NCBI RefSeq assembly: GCF_000429405.1 | Contig: NZ_AUBU01000021.1 | Span: 1-34,734 of the forward strand | Origin: Algoriphagus marincola DSM 16067 | GTDB taxonomy: Bacteria; Bacteroidota; Bacteroidia; Cytophagales; Cyclobacteriaceae | Length of the DNA: 34,734 bases | Direction of reading: 5' to 3' | Shown here: positions 16,780 to 24,636 of the stretch, in pieces | How positions within the stretch are numbered: the first letter of the stretch is position 1 | Layout: each line of letters starts with the position of its first letter | Translations under genes and position numbers: made by a program | The notes under the pieces: model-generated | The model's input: only the letters and a program-made list of their open reading frames with translations | The model's database searches: none | What the model was told of the DNA's origin: nothing

Positions 16780-17681
16780 AAAAAGTCTATCTTATATGGT
16801 TGATTTTCTTTCCTATTTCCGTTTTTGGACAAGAAAAGGAAGAGAAGCGAGATTTTTTTCAGTGGTTGACTGATGGGAATATTGGTTTAAGAAAGAGTTA
16901 TGCAAGTTCATCGAGAGATGAACAAAAGCCAGCGAGTTTCTTTTTTAATCGTGATATAGAAAATAATTCAAATTTTCTTACGGTAGATCTAGGCCTAAAA
17001 ATCAAAGAGTGGGATGTGTTGGAAAATACATCAATCGGAGACAAAGCGGCATTGATCTTTTATCCTAAACTTGAATATCATCGAAATACCCAGGAAGAAA
17101 ATGAGAAGAATTCTTTATCTGGAGGAGTAAACATGGAGTTTTTTCCTGTTCCGTATAAGACACCTGTCACAGAAGGCTGGTCATTGTCTCCTTGGATTCT
17201 GGGGTCCGTTGATTTTAAAAATGACAAAGTCAGCGAATTACAGACAATGAACTATAGCTCTTTTCTAAGTTTATTTAGTGCTAAGCCATTCCTCCCGGGA
17301 GGTAAGGCTAGGTCCAATAATGGTAATTTGGTTTTCAGATATTTTATTTATTCCGGGTATGAGATTTATTCTGCAACAGGTGAGAGAGAGGGAAATTCGT
17401 CGTATTGGTCAAATAGAGTTTTTATGGAACTATGGCCTTTTCCTGCCAAAAATCCAGAAAAAGAATTTGTACAGTTGACCTTCGAGTTTGCCAATCGAAA
17501 AGCTCTAAAAGATAATTTGTACGAAATGGGAAATATTAATTGGTTGACAGCAGGACTCAATATATATCCAATGGGAAGGTCCAATGTAGGCTTAGGATTA
17601 TTGTATTCTAAAGGGGGTGATCCCACAAATTCCTTTCTTGAAACCGAAAGATTAGAGATGGGACTTAATTTGAAATTCTAG
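16776..17681 (+). CDS. Exported, probably outer-membrane beta-barrel protein of unknown function
   Basis: A 301-residue protein with a signal peptide (MKKVYLIWLIFFPISVFGQ, cleavage after about residue 18). The mature part alternates hydrophobic and polar residues with aromatic belts: FLTVDLGLKIKEWDVL, AALIFYPKLEYHR, GVNMEFFPVPYK, RVFMELWPFPAK, VQLTFEFANRKAL, and it ends LEMGLNLKF with C-terminal Phe. This is typical of an outer-membrane barrel. Its start overlaps the previous gene (ATGA at 16776-16779). With the inner-membrane protein at 15723 it could form an envelope-spanning system (inference). Confidence 0.75.
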   Translation: MKKVYLIWLIFFPISVFGQEKEEKRDFFQWLTDGNIGLRKSYASSSRDEQKPASFFFNRDIENNSNFLTVDLGLKIKEWDVLENTSIGDKAALIFYPKLEYHRNTQEENEKNSLSGGVNMEFFPVPYKTPVTEGWSLSPWILGSVDFKNDKVSELQTMNYSSFLSLFSAKPFLPGGKARSNNGNLVFRYFIYSGYEIYSATGEREGNSSYWSNRVFMELWPFPAKNPEKEFVQLTFEFANRKALKDNLYEMGNINWLTAGLNIYPMGRSNVGLGLLYSKGGDPTNSFLETERLEMGLNLKF

Positions 17682-17784
17682 ATTCGTTTCATTTTTGGAT
17701 ATAGATTGCTTGCTTTGATTTAATTACAAAACTGATGAAGTTAACCTTGTATTCTATTTGCTAAATCAATAATTATTAGAGTAA

Positions 17785-18012
17785 ATGCTCAAAAGTGAGA
17801 ATGATAGTTCGAAAGACACAATTATCTGTTGTGACGGTACTGGAAATAAAGTTACTGTAAATGAAAATTCAAAAACCAGTTGGCATTCTTTTGCATTTGC
17901 CGAATTTTTAACGGAATTGATGGCTCTGATTAAAGTCAGCTTTCATGTTATCAAATCTGCCAGAATCAATCCTATGGAGAGTTTGAAAGGGGAGTATGAA
18001 AGTATTGTATAA
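17785..18012 (+). pseudogene. Relic of an FtsX/MacB-type ABC transporter permease C-terminus
   Basis: Residues 36-70 of this 75-codon frame (17890-17994) match the conserved end of Bacteroidota FtsX-like permeases: a last transmembrane helix FAFAEFLTELMALIKVSF, then HVIKSARINPMESLKGE, against the usual pattern VSFQ-IKAA-ANPV-SLR-E. The first 35 residues do not look like the rest of such a permease and hold no transmembrane segment. Intact members are about 800 residues. This is therefore a leftover of a deleted or rearranged gene, lying at the edge of the accessory region. Confidence 0.6.
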
Positions 18013-18033
18013 GCCGAATACTTAATAATAAAA

Positions 18034-18129
18034 TCCGCAATTCTGTGGCTTTTCGGGACTTTTTTGAAGGTCACAGAAGAGAGGTCAAGGTGAAGCGGAC
18101 TCTTCGCAGGATTTTAATTTACTGCGAAG
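18034..18129. repeat. Structured intergenic segment with three inverted repeats
   Basis: Three pairs of arms occur in 96 bp. TCCGC (18034-18038) pairs with GCGGA (18095-18099) and encloses TTCTGTG (18041-18047) paired with CACAGAA (18072-18078). A separate perfect 8-bp hairpin follows, CTTCGCAG (18102-18109) with CTGCGAAG (18122-18129). It may be a small structured RNA, a double terminator between the relic and the convergent gene at 18195, or an element end. Confidence 0.4.
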
Positions 18130-18194
18130 GAGAAGGGGTATTTTAGTTTTAAACTAGAGTAAATTGACGCCTAAAATCATTGATAAATGCACTA

Positions 18195-18710
18195 TTACTT
18201 ATCTTTTATAAGGTTTAGGGAATTCACTATTGAAAAATATAAATACCTAATAGGGAAAATGATTGAAAATATTAGAAGAAATAAGTAAAAACTTATCTTC
18301 AACCTTTTTTCAGAAGATTTTATAAAATAAATCTTATTCAAGATTTCATTATTCTTAGCCTCTAATTCGGTGGTTGAATTATTACTTGAAAATTCGATTA
18401 ATTCACTAGGATTTTTAAACCCTAATTTGATAAAATCATCTCTTAAACCATTTTTAGCCCATTTATCATTCCATCTATTTCTAATACTGTCTTTTTGTAC
18501 GAGTTCATTTAGTCGATTCCAAATATCATTAGAAAAATAAGTGTAAATTAGTTTTTTTCTCCGCTCAATTTCTTGGGTATTTTTTTCTAATTCGGAACCG
18601 TTTATTTCTACATAAATTGTAAAAAAAAGAAAAGATAAAATTCCTGTACCTATACAAGAAAGAAAGTATAAATACTCTTTTGCTAGGGATTTTTTTGTTT
18701 CAAGCTTCAT
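18195..18710 (-). CDS. Two-helix membrane protein of unknown function downstream of the toxin-antitoxin pair
   Basis: A 171-residue AT-rich protein with transmembrane helices at about 13-34 (YLYFLSCIGTGILSFLFFTI) and 139-158 (ISFYLFLLIFSIIFPIRYLY). Between them is a polar, helical region of about 100 residues (35-138), probably on the periplasmic side, with Lys/Asn/Glu-rich composition. I do not recognise the family. It lies 36 nt after the HTH-Panacea antitoxin gene on the same strand and may share its transcript, or be an independent accessory gene. Confidence 0.6.
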   Translation of the reverse strand: MKLETKKSLAKEYLYFLSCIGTGILSFLFFTIYVEINGSELEKNTQEIERRKKLIYTYFSNDIWNRLNELVQKDSIRNRWNDKWAKNGLRDDFIKLGFKNPSELIEFSSNNSTTELEAKNNEILNKIYFIKSSEKRLKISFYLFLLIFSIIFPIRYLYFSIVNSLNLIKDK

Positions 18711-18746
18711 GTTTAACAGGTGGAATAGAAATTAATATTCTTTATT

Positions 18747-19745
18747 TTAAATTGCCTTTAATTCTACAGCATATTCGTAAGATATGAATTGTTTTCCATG
18801 AATATTTTCCAGCCAGCCTTTTTCAAGATGGCTAATTTCAACAATTTCATTTGTCGAAATGTCTTTGAAGTGAGAAGCAATTTTTTCAAGTATAGCTAAT
18901 TCTTCTTGACCAAATACTTCAGGATTAAATTTTCTATCTTCCCGTCCTACTAATTTCTCAATTCGAATCCCATCAGTTTTATCTACATACTCAATATCAA
19001 TTACATCGTTTATTGCTAGATTTTCAAATATTGTTTCAAACATATTTGGTACAGGACCATAATTTATAGCTTTGTATTTAATTCCACTTATTGAGTTACC
19101 ATAATATTTAAAAAAAGAAAAATCTGAATAAAAAAGTAACTTATTCATTTTTGTCTTATAACATTGTGTCATATGAGAGAAGAAAACAATCATCTCGATA
19201 AATTTTTCTAGGCTAGGCTTACTATAACCAGTCAAAATACTTGCTTCATCATCACCCATTAAATAATCATCTAGATTAATAAGTTTTTGTTTGTCTAAGT
19301 AAATTAACCGATCTATTCTCTTTAGAAGATCAAATTTTGTGTTTTCAGATTTAGGATTCCAATCCTCTACTAAACTTCTAAACTTAAATGGGTCACGTGC
19401 TAGTTTAATTAAATTTGCATTTGCTAAAGAAGGAAGCTCGCCCTTTTCATAAAGTCCGTATGTATTTTGGCCGAAACCCAAAATTTCTCCCATTCTAATA
19501 GCTGATAGACCATATTTTCCTCTTATTTCAATGATCTCTTCTCGTTGAGGAATATGATTTTTTACCCGGTAGGCATGCTCTACCATCAACAGATTGTATT
19601 CATCCAATTCTGTTGTGGTAAATTTCTCTCCTGTGTCCTCGCAGAGATAAAATTGAAATCTCGTTTTAATTTCTTCCTTTCTAAAAGTGATAGTTCTCAA
19701 TTCATGCCTCAAAGGCATCTCTTTTCCTGTTAATGGACTTTTCAT
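18747..19745 (-). CDS. Antitoxin: MqsA-like N-terminus, helix-turn-helix and Panacea (DUF4065/SocA) domain
   Basis: A 332-residue protein. Residues 1-60 correspond to the MqsA zinc-binding region, but the two CxxC pairs have decayed to SPLT (3-6) and CEDT (35-38), so zinc binding is unlikely. Residues about 69-125 are a helix-turn-helix (EIIEIRGKYGLSAIRMGEIL). Residues about 165-330 form a Panacea/DUF4065 domain (KMNKLLFYSDFSFFKYYG, NYGPVPNMFETIF). Panacea domains neutralise many unrelated toxins and the HTH probably autoregulates the operon. It starts 4 nt after the MqsR-like toxin gene, the toxin-first order of mqsRA. Confidence 0.85.
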   Translation of the reverse strand: MKSPLTGKEMPLRHELRTITFRKEEIKTRFQFYLCEDTGEKFTTTELDEYNLLMVEHAYRVKNHIPQREEIIEIRGKYGLSAIRMGEILGFGQNTYGLYEKGELPSLANANLIKLARDPFKFRSLVEDWNPKSENTKFDLLKRIDRLIYLDKQKLINLDDYLMGDDEASILTGYSKPSLEKFIEMIVFFSHMTQCYKTKMNKLLFYSDFSFFKYYGNSISGIKYKAINYGPVPNMFETIFENLAINDVIDIEYVDKTDGIRIEKLVGREDRKFNPEVFGQEELAILEKIASHFKDISTNEIVEISHLEKGWLENIHGKQFISYEYAVELKAI

Positions 19746-19749
19746 AAGA

Positions 19750-20118
19750 TTATTTTTTGAAAGGGTATTTCATTCTTCGTTCGGCAATGTGGAATGAGAT
19801 GCAAAGAACTTTTGATCCTTCTATTCCTTTTGTAATCTTGATGTAGATTTCTTGCCCTTTTACAATTTTTCCAAAGACCCACATTTCTTTGGTTCCGTGC
19901 ATTTCCTCCGGCTTAGGACCTTCTGCGTAATCATCCACAAGTAAGTCTTGCAAAACTTGCTCGCGATCTATTGGTCGGATATCGAGAAGAGATAGTGTTT
20001 CAAAATTCTTTCCTCTTTCATCAAGGAACATCGCTCCCCCGCGTAACTTCAATTTTTCCTTGAAATCTCTCAAGAATTCTTGGACTTTTTCTCTAGGTGT
20101 TTTTTGCAAAGGTATCAC
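19750..20118 (-). CDS. MqsR-like toxin, probable ribosome-independent mRNA interferase
   Basis: A 122-residue basic protein (ends RRMKYPFKK). The helix KVQEFLRDFKEKLKLRG is followed by VLQDLLVDDYAEGPKPEE and the MqsR-like core EMWVFGKIVKGQEIYIKITKG, then KVLCISFHIAE. This resembles the KxYxKI...ISFxxAE pattern of MqsR and related RelE-fold RNases. Assignment rests on this pattern plus the immediately following MqsA/Panacea-type antitoxin gene. A promoter-like TAAATTTG is present on the minus strand at 20143-20136. The toxin would stop growth by mRNA cleavage when the antitoxin is lost (family knowledge). Confidence 0.7.
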   Translation of the reverse strand: MIPLQKTPREKVQEFLRDFKEKLKLRGGAMFLDERGKNFETLSLLDIRPIDREQVLQDLLVDDYAEGPKPEEMHGTKEMWVFGKIVKGQEIYIKITKGIEGSKVLCISFHIAERRMKYPFKK

Positions 20119-20135
20119 GATAAAGTTTTAAAAAT

Positions 20136-20176
20136 CAAATTTATTAAAAAAAATCAAACTTTAAAGGTTAATTTTG
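20136..20176. promoter_or_regulatory. Divergent promoter region between toxin and RES-like genes
   Basis: The 104-bp gap carries a minus-strand TAAATTTG (20143-20136) toward the toxin gene and a plus-strand TAATTTTG (20169-20176) toward the RES-like gene, both matching TAnnTTTG. The segment AAAATCAAA occurs twice between and beside them and might be an operator for the HTH antitoxin (inference). Confidence 0.4.
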
Positions 20177-20222
20177 AATTCCTTTTCTTCAATTGAAAAC
20201 AAAATTTCGCATTTAGTTTAAG

Positions 20223-21140
20223 ATGAAACCTGAAATTTACCTTCCAAAAGCTGTAAAAATCCTTAGCCGATTAGATTTGACTAGAAATTATGAAGAAGTC
20301 ATTCGGTCAGTTTTTGATCATGTTAAAAATGTAGGGACGATGGTGGTTACCTATAATGCTGGAAAAGGGATATTGAGGGCAAGACCAATGGGAGACGGAG
20401 AACCAAGGTTTACCACGGTTTTGGATTTTTCATTTAAGCCACAACATTTGAACCGGGAATTCCAAAGAGCAAGTACACCAAGAAGGACCATGTTTTACGG
20501 ATCCACGGTCAGAGAAGGACTTAAAACTGGGGAAATTGATACTCCTAGGGTAATAGCCTTGGCAGAATCTATGCCATGGATAAGGGATAAGACTGTCTCA
20601 GGAATTAGGAAAATAGCTTACGGGAAGTGGATTACTCAAGAGCCATTAGAGCTATTTGCAATTGTTAATAATAAAGGGTTCCATGGAGTAAACTCTTTTT
20701 CTGAAGAGGTTTACCAAGCTTTTCTTAAAAGTCTTAATGCCCATAGTCCTGAATACCAGAATGCAATACTTGGTTTTTTCGATTACATAGCCCAAGAATT
20801 TTCTAAAGAAATAAGGAGTCCACTTGATTATCAGGTTTCAGCAATTTTTTCTGATATGATGTGTAATCATCCTAACATTGACGGAATTCTCTATCCAAGT
20901 TTTAGGATGGAAGGCCAAGGATTAAATATTGCAATCAAACCAGAATCAATGGATAAGCTAGCTCTTTTTGCAGCTGGTGAATTTCTAATCTATAAAAACA
21001 AAGATCAAATGATGGTTGGGAATTCTGCCAGTATAGTATTGGATGGGAATACACTTGAGTTTGAAATGAACGAGGATGAAAAGCACCTTGACGAAGTTTT
21101 AAAAATCATTCGTGTCAAATCACTTGATGAACTGATTTAA
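20223..21140 (+). CDS. RES-domain-like protein (possible NAD+-consuming fold)
   Basis: A 305-residue soluble protein. The region REFQRASTPRRTMFYGS (78-94), then VIALAESMP (110-118) and finally DGILYPSFRMEGQGLNIAIKP (220-240) match in order the three conserved blocks of RES domains, with candidate residues R82, E115 and S226. RES toxins degrade NAD+ (family knowledge), but most are about 150-200 residues and paired with an Xre-type antitoxin. This longer protein has no antitoxin gene beside it on its own strand. It ends only 4 nt from the convergent DUF3883 gene. It may be a toxin, an effector or a house-keeping relative. I am moderately sure of the fold. Confidence 0.6.
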   Translation: MKPEIYLPKAVKILSRLDLTRNYEEVIRSVFDHVKNVGTMVVTYNAGKGILRARPMGDGEPRFTTVLDFSFKPQHLNREFQRASTPRRTMFYGSTVREGLKTGEIDTPRVIALAESMPWIRDKTVSGIRKIAYGKWITQEPLELFAIVNNKGFHGVNSFSEEVYQAFLKSLNAHSPEYQNAILGFFDYIAQEFSKEIRSPLDYQVSAIFSDMMCNHPNIDGILYPSFRMEGQGLNIAIKPESMDKLALFAAGEFLIYKNKDQMMVGNSASIVLDGNTLEFEMNEDEKHLDEVLKIIRVKSLDELI

Positions 21141-21144
21141 CTCC

Positions 21145-22389
21145 TCAAGAAGTGTGAATTTTTACTCTATAACTAACTGGCTCCTTTATCACATTTTCGT
21201 TTTCAGGATTGAATGGATTTTCAATAATCCAAATTTTTGGAGTTTTGGAGGTGATGTCATAAACCATATAGATATAATAGTTCTCCAGCTTCATGGCTTC
21301 CTTTAGTTCATTGGAAGAAAGGAAAAAATTAGCATCTCCAACTTTGGAAGTAGTGGATTTCACTTCAATATGCCTTGGCTTTCCATTTGATTCAAAAGAA
21401 TGAATGTCATAGCCCAGATAATCGAACTTCGCTTTTTCCACTTTTGATGCAAGTTTTGGAAAACCAAGATCAGTTAAACGTTTTCTCTCCATGTCAAGCA
21501 CTATTTTTTCCCCTCTATCACCAATTTTCTTCAGCTTTCTTGCCTCCAACTCATAATCTGGGTTTTCAATTGAAATCATCCTTTTTTTTGAATGGGAAAG
21601 ATTCTTTCCTGGCTTAATTTCTAGGGATATCCATTTTGGGGAAATTAAGGAAGGGAAGTTTGGTGTTCGGTAATCCTTTAAAATATCATCTTTGGGTCTT
21701 TCCTCTCCTTCTGGTATCGGCTTACCAGGATAAACGTTGTATAAGAAATCAGTAAAAATATCGAGAGGCCAATCTTTCATAATTTCATCCTTCAGCTTGA
21801 ATCCCAAAAGTGCCTCTCTTTTGTAAACGGCATCAGACCAAATCAGATCCTCGTTATCTAGATTGAGTTGAACGAGGAAATATTCTAAATGGAAATCTGA
21901 AAAAAGATTCAAATATCGGTCTGGGAAATAGGTTGATAGTATTTTGCCTTTAAACATTGGGGAAAGAGGATTAGCCTCAATTCCTTCCAAATCGCTTTGT
22001 TCTCCGAGCTCAATTAAATCTATAATTGCTTGTTTAATATTTATGAATGCGCCATTAACACTTGAGCCAAACTTCTTTGTAAAACGGTATTTTATAGTGT
22101 CATCGCCTTTAGTTTTGCCGTAATAAATGCCAAATTTTGATGATGTAGCTCCTATAATTCTACCCAAGCCGTCTAAGCTTCTTTCAAGAGTGTAACAGAA
22201 ATTATAGCCTGTTTTAGGAAGGTTATTGCCTATGGCATACTGATTTAAGGTCATATTCTTTATTCTTCTTTTATCATAAAACTTGGTAAAAGAATCCCTT
22301 AAATTGTATAAGTCCTTTTTATTCTTTAAAAAAGTGTCCATTTGGCTTTCAAAGTGGACCTGCGCTTCTCTAAGGTCATGAATATTCAT
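21145..22389 (-). CDS. DUF3883 (PD-(D/E)XK nuclease-like) protein
   Basis: A 414-residue protein. The C-terminal third (about 290-410) is a DUF3883 domain: GDRGEKIVLDMERKRL, FDYLGYDIHSFESNGKPRHIEVKST, FFLSSNELKEAMKLENYYIYMVYD. The acidic D-x(n)-E-V-K pattern with the preceding GxRGE glutamate is the layout of PD-(D/E)XK-type nucleases. The N-terminal 280 residues are unassigned and include MFKGKILSTYFPDRYLNLFSDFHLEYF, which resembles the ligand-sensing N-termini of some McrB-like proteins. It overlaps the preceding CFI-box gene by 4 nt and closes the six-gene operon. A DNA-cleaving or DNA-sensing role in defence is inferred. Confidence 0.75.
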   Translation of the reverse strand: MNIHDLREAQVHFESQMDTFLKNKKDLYNLRDSFTKFYDKRRIKNMTLNQYAIGNNLPKTGYNFCYTLERSLDGLGRIIGATSSKFGIYYGKTKGDDTIKYRFTKKFGSSVNGAFINIKQAIIDLIELGEQSDLEGIEANPLSPMFKGKILSTYFPDRYLNLFSDFHLEYFLVQLNLDNEDLIWSDAVYKREALLGFKLKDEIMKDWPLDIFTDFLYNVYPGKPIPEGEERPKDDILKDYRTPNFPSLISPKWISLEIKPGKNLSHSKKRMISIENPDYELEARKLKKIGDRGEKIVLDMERKRLTDLGFPKLASKVEKAKFDYLGYDIHSFESNGKPRHIEVKSTTSKVGDANFFLSSNELKEAMKLENYYIYMVYDITSKTPKIWIIENPFNPENENVIKEPVSYRVKIHTS

Positions 22390-24632
22390 GTATTATATTT
22401 TTTTAATTTGAGTGTTTTTGTAAAAGAATCCAAAGCAAATTTAATCACTTGATTTATCCTGCAGTTGTTGCCAAATAATAAGATTAGTTTAGGGGAAAAT
22501 CTATAGTAGGCTATTATGAACTTTTGACCAATTTTAGATTTAGAAAGAGTTTGATCTCTAAATTTTCTTAGCTGAATTACTTCAGGAGATGTAGGGCTTC
22601 CGTAAACATGAGTTGCGATATAACATCCGGAACTAGACTTGAATATTTTTTTCTCCACTTCAGAGAGAATTTTTTTATTTTCATTTATTACCTGTGTTCC
22701 TTCAGGCAATAACTTGTAAGTATCTAAGTCTGTATAGAAAGAAGAAGCTATGAATAAATCATTTTTTATTTTTTCTTTTTCCAATGAGCTTAAGCCACTA
22801 TTGTTTGAATTTAGAGTCAAAAGAATATTGGATAATTGCATTTTAACCATGGATGAAGCGGTAACTGCTAGGGCAGTAGAAATTTCTAAATATTTTGGAT
22901 TTTCAATTCCGACGCTTTGGCCGTAAGCTTTAAGATCAGGATATGCTTTTTCGAGAAAGTTAGTCGCTTTTTCAATTCCGCGTTCCCCAAAAAGTTTCAT
23001 CATTCCTATTTCTTCGGCTAAATTAAATTGTTCTTGGATAGCATGGTTTAATCGATAATATATTTCTTGATGATTTCCTTTTTGAGAACTTTGGGAAAAA
23101 GTATTAGAGGTATTATTTTTTTGTTGTTGTTTCGAAAGAAATATGGAGAACTGTTCGTTAAAATCTTTTTCAGTAATTTTAAAGATATCATTTGTTGTTT
23201 TTATAATTATTTCATCCGAAAATGATATCTCAATATCGATAAGAGTCTCTACAATTTCTTTTTTTAGTTCTAGAAGTTTAGCTTTGTTAAATTCAAAATT
23301 ATTCTTGTTGTAGTTTCTGATTTTATTCTTTAGGACTTGATTTAAGGCTTTGAAAGAGTTGATGCAAAAAAATGAAAGTTTTTTTTCAACTATCAATCTT
23401 TTTTCTTCGTCGATTTTAGTTTTCGAATTTACTATTTCAAAAAGTGTGTCTAATCCCTTCTTCTTTATTAAAAAGAGGTCCTCAATGTCATTAAAGTCTA
23501 ATATTTCATTTTTAAATCTTAGTTCTTCAAAGTGGTTTTTTGAAAATAGAGCTAGTAGATTTTCAAGTTTTTCCTGCATAATAGAAATAGGTTTTAAAAT
23601 AATTTTTTCTGAGTTAAGTTTTTTATTAATTCCTTTTTCGATGTTGCTATTTTTACTAAATAGGTCTTGTTGAAGTTCCTGTGATTTTAGTTCTTTCTTG
23701 CTTTTCTTTTCTACTATATTGGTTTTTTTTTGGTTATAAGTATCATTTTGTCTTAAAGATGGGAATTCAATTACTTCATGCTCTATAAGTTGATTAGCGG
23801 CGAACTCTAATTTTTTTCTTAATTCATTATAATTATTGTTCTTAACTCTTAAAACAACTTCTTCTAAAAACTTTATAAAGTGATTAATCTTTAATATTAC
23901 CTTATTTGCGTTTATTTCATGAAACTCAAAATACTCTGGGTTTGTGATCTCCGATTTGTTAAAGACAGGAACTAGATAGGTGTCACTTTGATCGGGCTTA
24001 ATATAGATATCTCTCTCTTCCTTTGTAATATCAAATAATGGAAGTCTGATTATCATTTCTCCATTTTTTGTCAAATCATGTTTTGAATTGTATGAGGTTC
24101 TCTTAAATTTTTTGATTAATTCTTCGTATTGAATCTCATGCAAAAAGTATTTTTCTAGGTTTAGATTTTTTATTTCTGATTCTAGAAAATCGTGAAATAA
24201 AATATTGCCTTGACTACCTAAAAGAGAAGGGTTGATTTGGTTTGTTGGTGCCGTATAAATTCTTTTTGTGAAAGTAGTATAAAATCCATCTCTTGAAACT
24301 GAAACTACTTTTTGCTCTAACTTTTCGACACTATTTTCATTATTGAATAGTATAGGTCCTGTAAGATATGAATCAAGTAAATGGTGAACATTATGTGAAT
24401 TAAACGCTAAGCTTAGATTACTTGCTATTCTTTGAAGAGGTGATACTAAGTAATTTGGATAATCTTTTGATTTATTGAATATTGGGAGATGAAAAAGTAT
24501 GCTTATTGGTCTTAAAAATTCCTTTCTTTCAATTTGTGGTATATATGATTCAAGAATTTTAACTTTTGAATCTATCCAATTTATATGATTTTGTTGTCGT
24601 TTTGTTAATATTGGAGCATTATTATTTTCCAT
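22386..24632 (-). CDS. 748-residue helical protein with C-terminal CFI-box domain
   Basis: The C-terminal 80 residues (669-748) read GCYIATHVYGSP, then LRKFRDQTLSKSKIGQKF and AYYRFSP. This is the CFI-box C-terminal domain (usual form CFIATAxYGS, LRxFRDxxL, G, F, YYxxSP), whose role is unknown. Residues 1-320 are unassigned. Residues about 320-520 are strongly helical, Lys/Glu/Asn-rich and probably coiled coil. There are no enzyme motifs, signal peptide or clear membrane span, though YYRFSPKLILLFG is hydrophobic. The gene is very AT-rich, lies 4 nt after the FRG gene and overlaps the DUF3883 gene by 4 nt. A scaffold or sensor role is only a guess. Confidence 0.75.
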   Translation of the reverse strand: MENNNAPILTKRQQNHINWIDSKVKILESYIPQIERKEFLRPISILFHLPIFNKSKDYPNYLVSPLQRIASNLSLAFNSHNVHHLLDSYLTGPILFNNENSVEKLEQKVVSVSRDGFYTTFTKRIYTAPTNQINPSLLGSQGNILFHDFLESEIKNLNLEKYFLHEIQYEELIKKFKRTSYNSKHDLTKNGEMIIRLPLFDITKEERDIYIKPDQSDTYLVPVFNKSEITNPEYFEFHEINANKVILKINHFIKFLEEVVLRVKNNNYNELRKKLEFAANQLIEHEVIEFPSLRQNDTYNQKKTNIVEKKSKKELKSQELQQDLFSKNSNIEKGINKKLNSEKIILKPISIMQEKLENLLALFSKNHFEELRFKNEILDFNDIEDLFLIKKKGLDTLFEIVNSKTKIDEEKRLIVEKKLSFFCINSFKALNQVLKNKIRNYNKNNFEFNKAKLLELKKEIVETLIDIEISFSDEIIIKTTNDIFKITEKDFNEQFSIFLSKQQQKNNTSNTFSQSSQKGNHQEIYYRLNHAIQEQFNLAEEIGMMKLFGERGIEKATNFLEKAYPDLKAYGQSVGIENPKYLEISTALAVTASSMVKMQLSNILLTLNSNNSGLSSLEKEKIKNDLFIASSFYTDLDTYKLLPEGTQVINENKKILSEVEKKIFKSSSGCYIATHVYGSPTSPEVIQLRKFRDQTLSKSKIGQKFIIAYYRFSPKLILLFGNNCRINQVIKFALDSFTKTLKLKKYNT

Positions 24633-24636
24633 ATTT

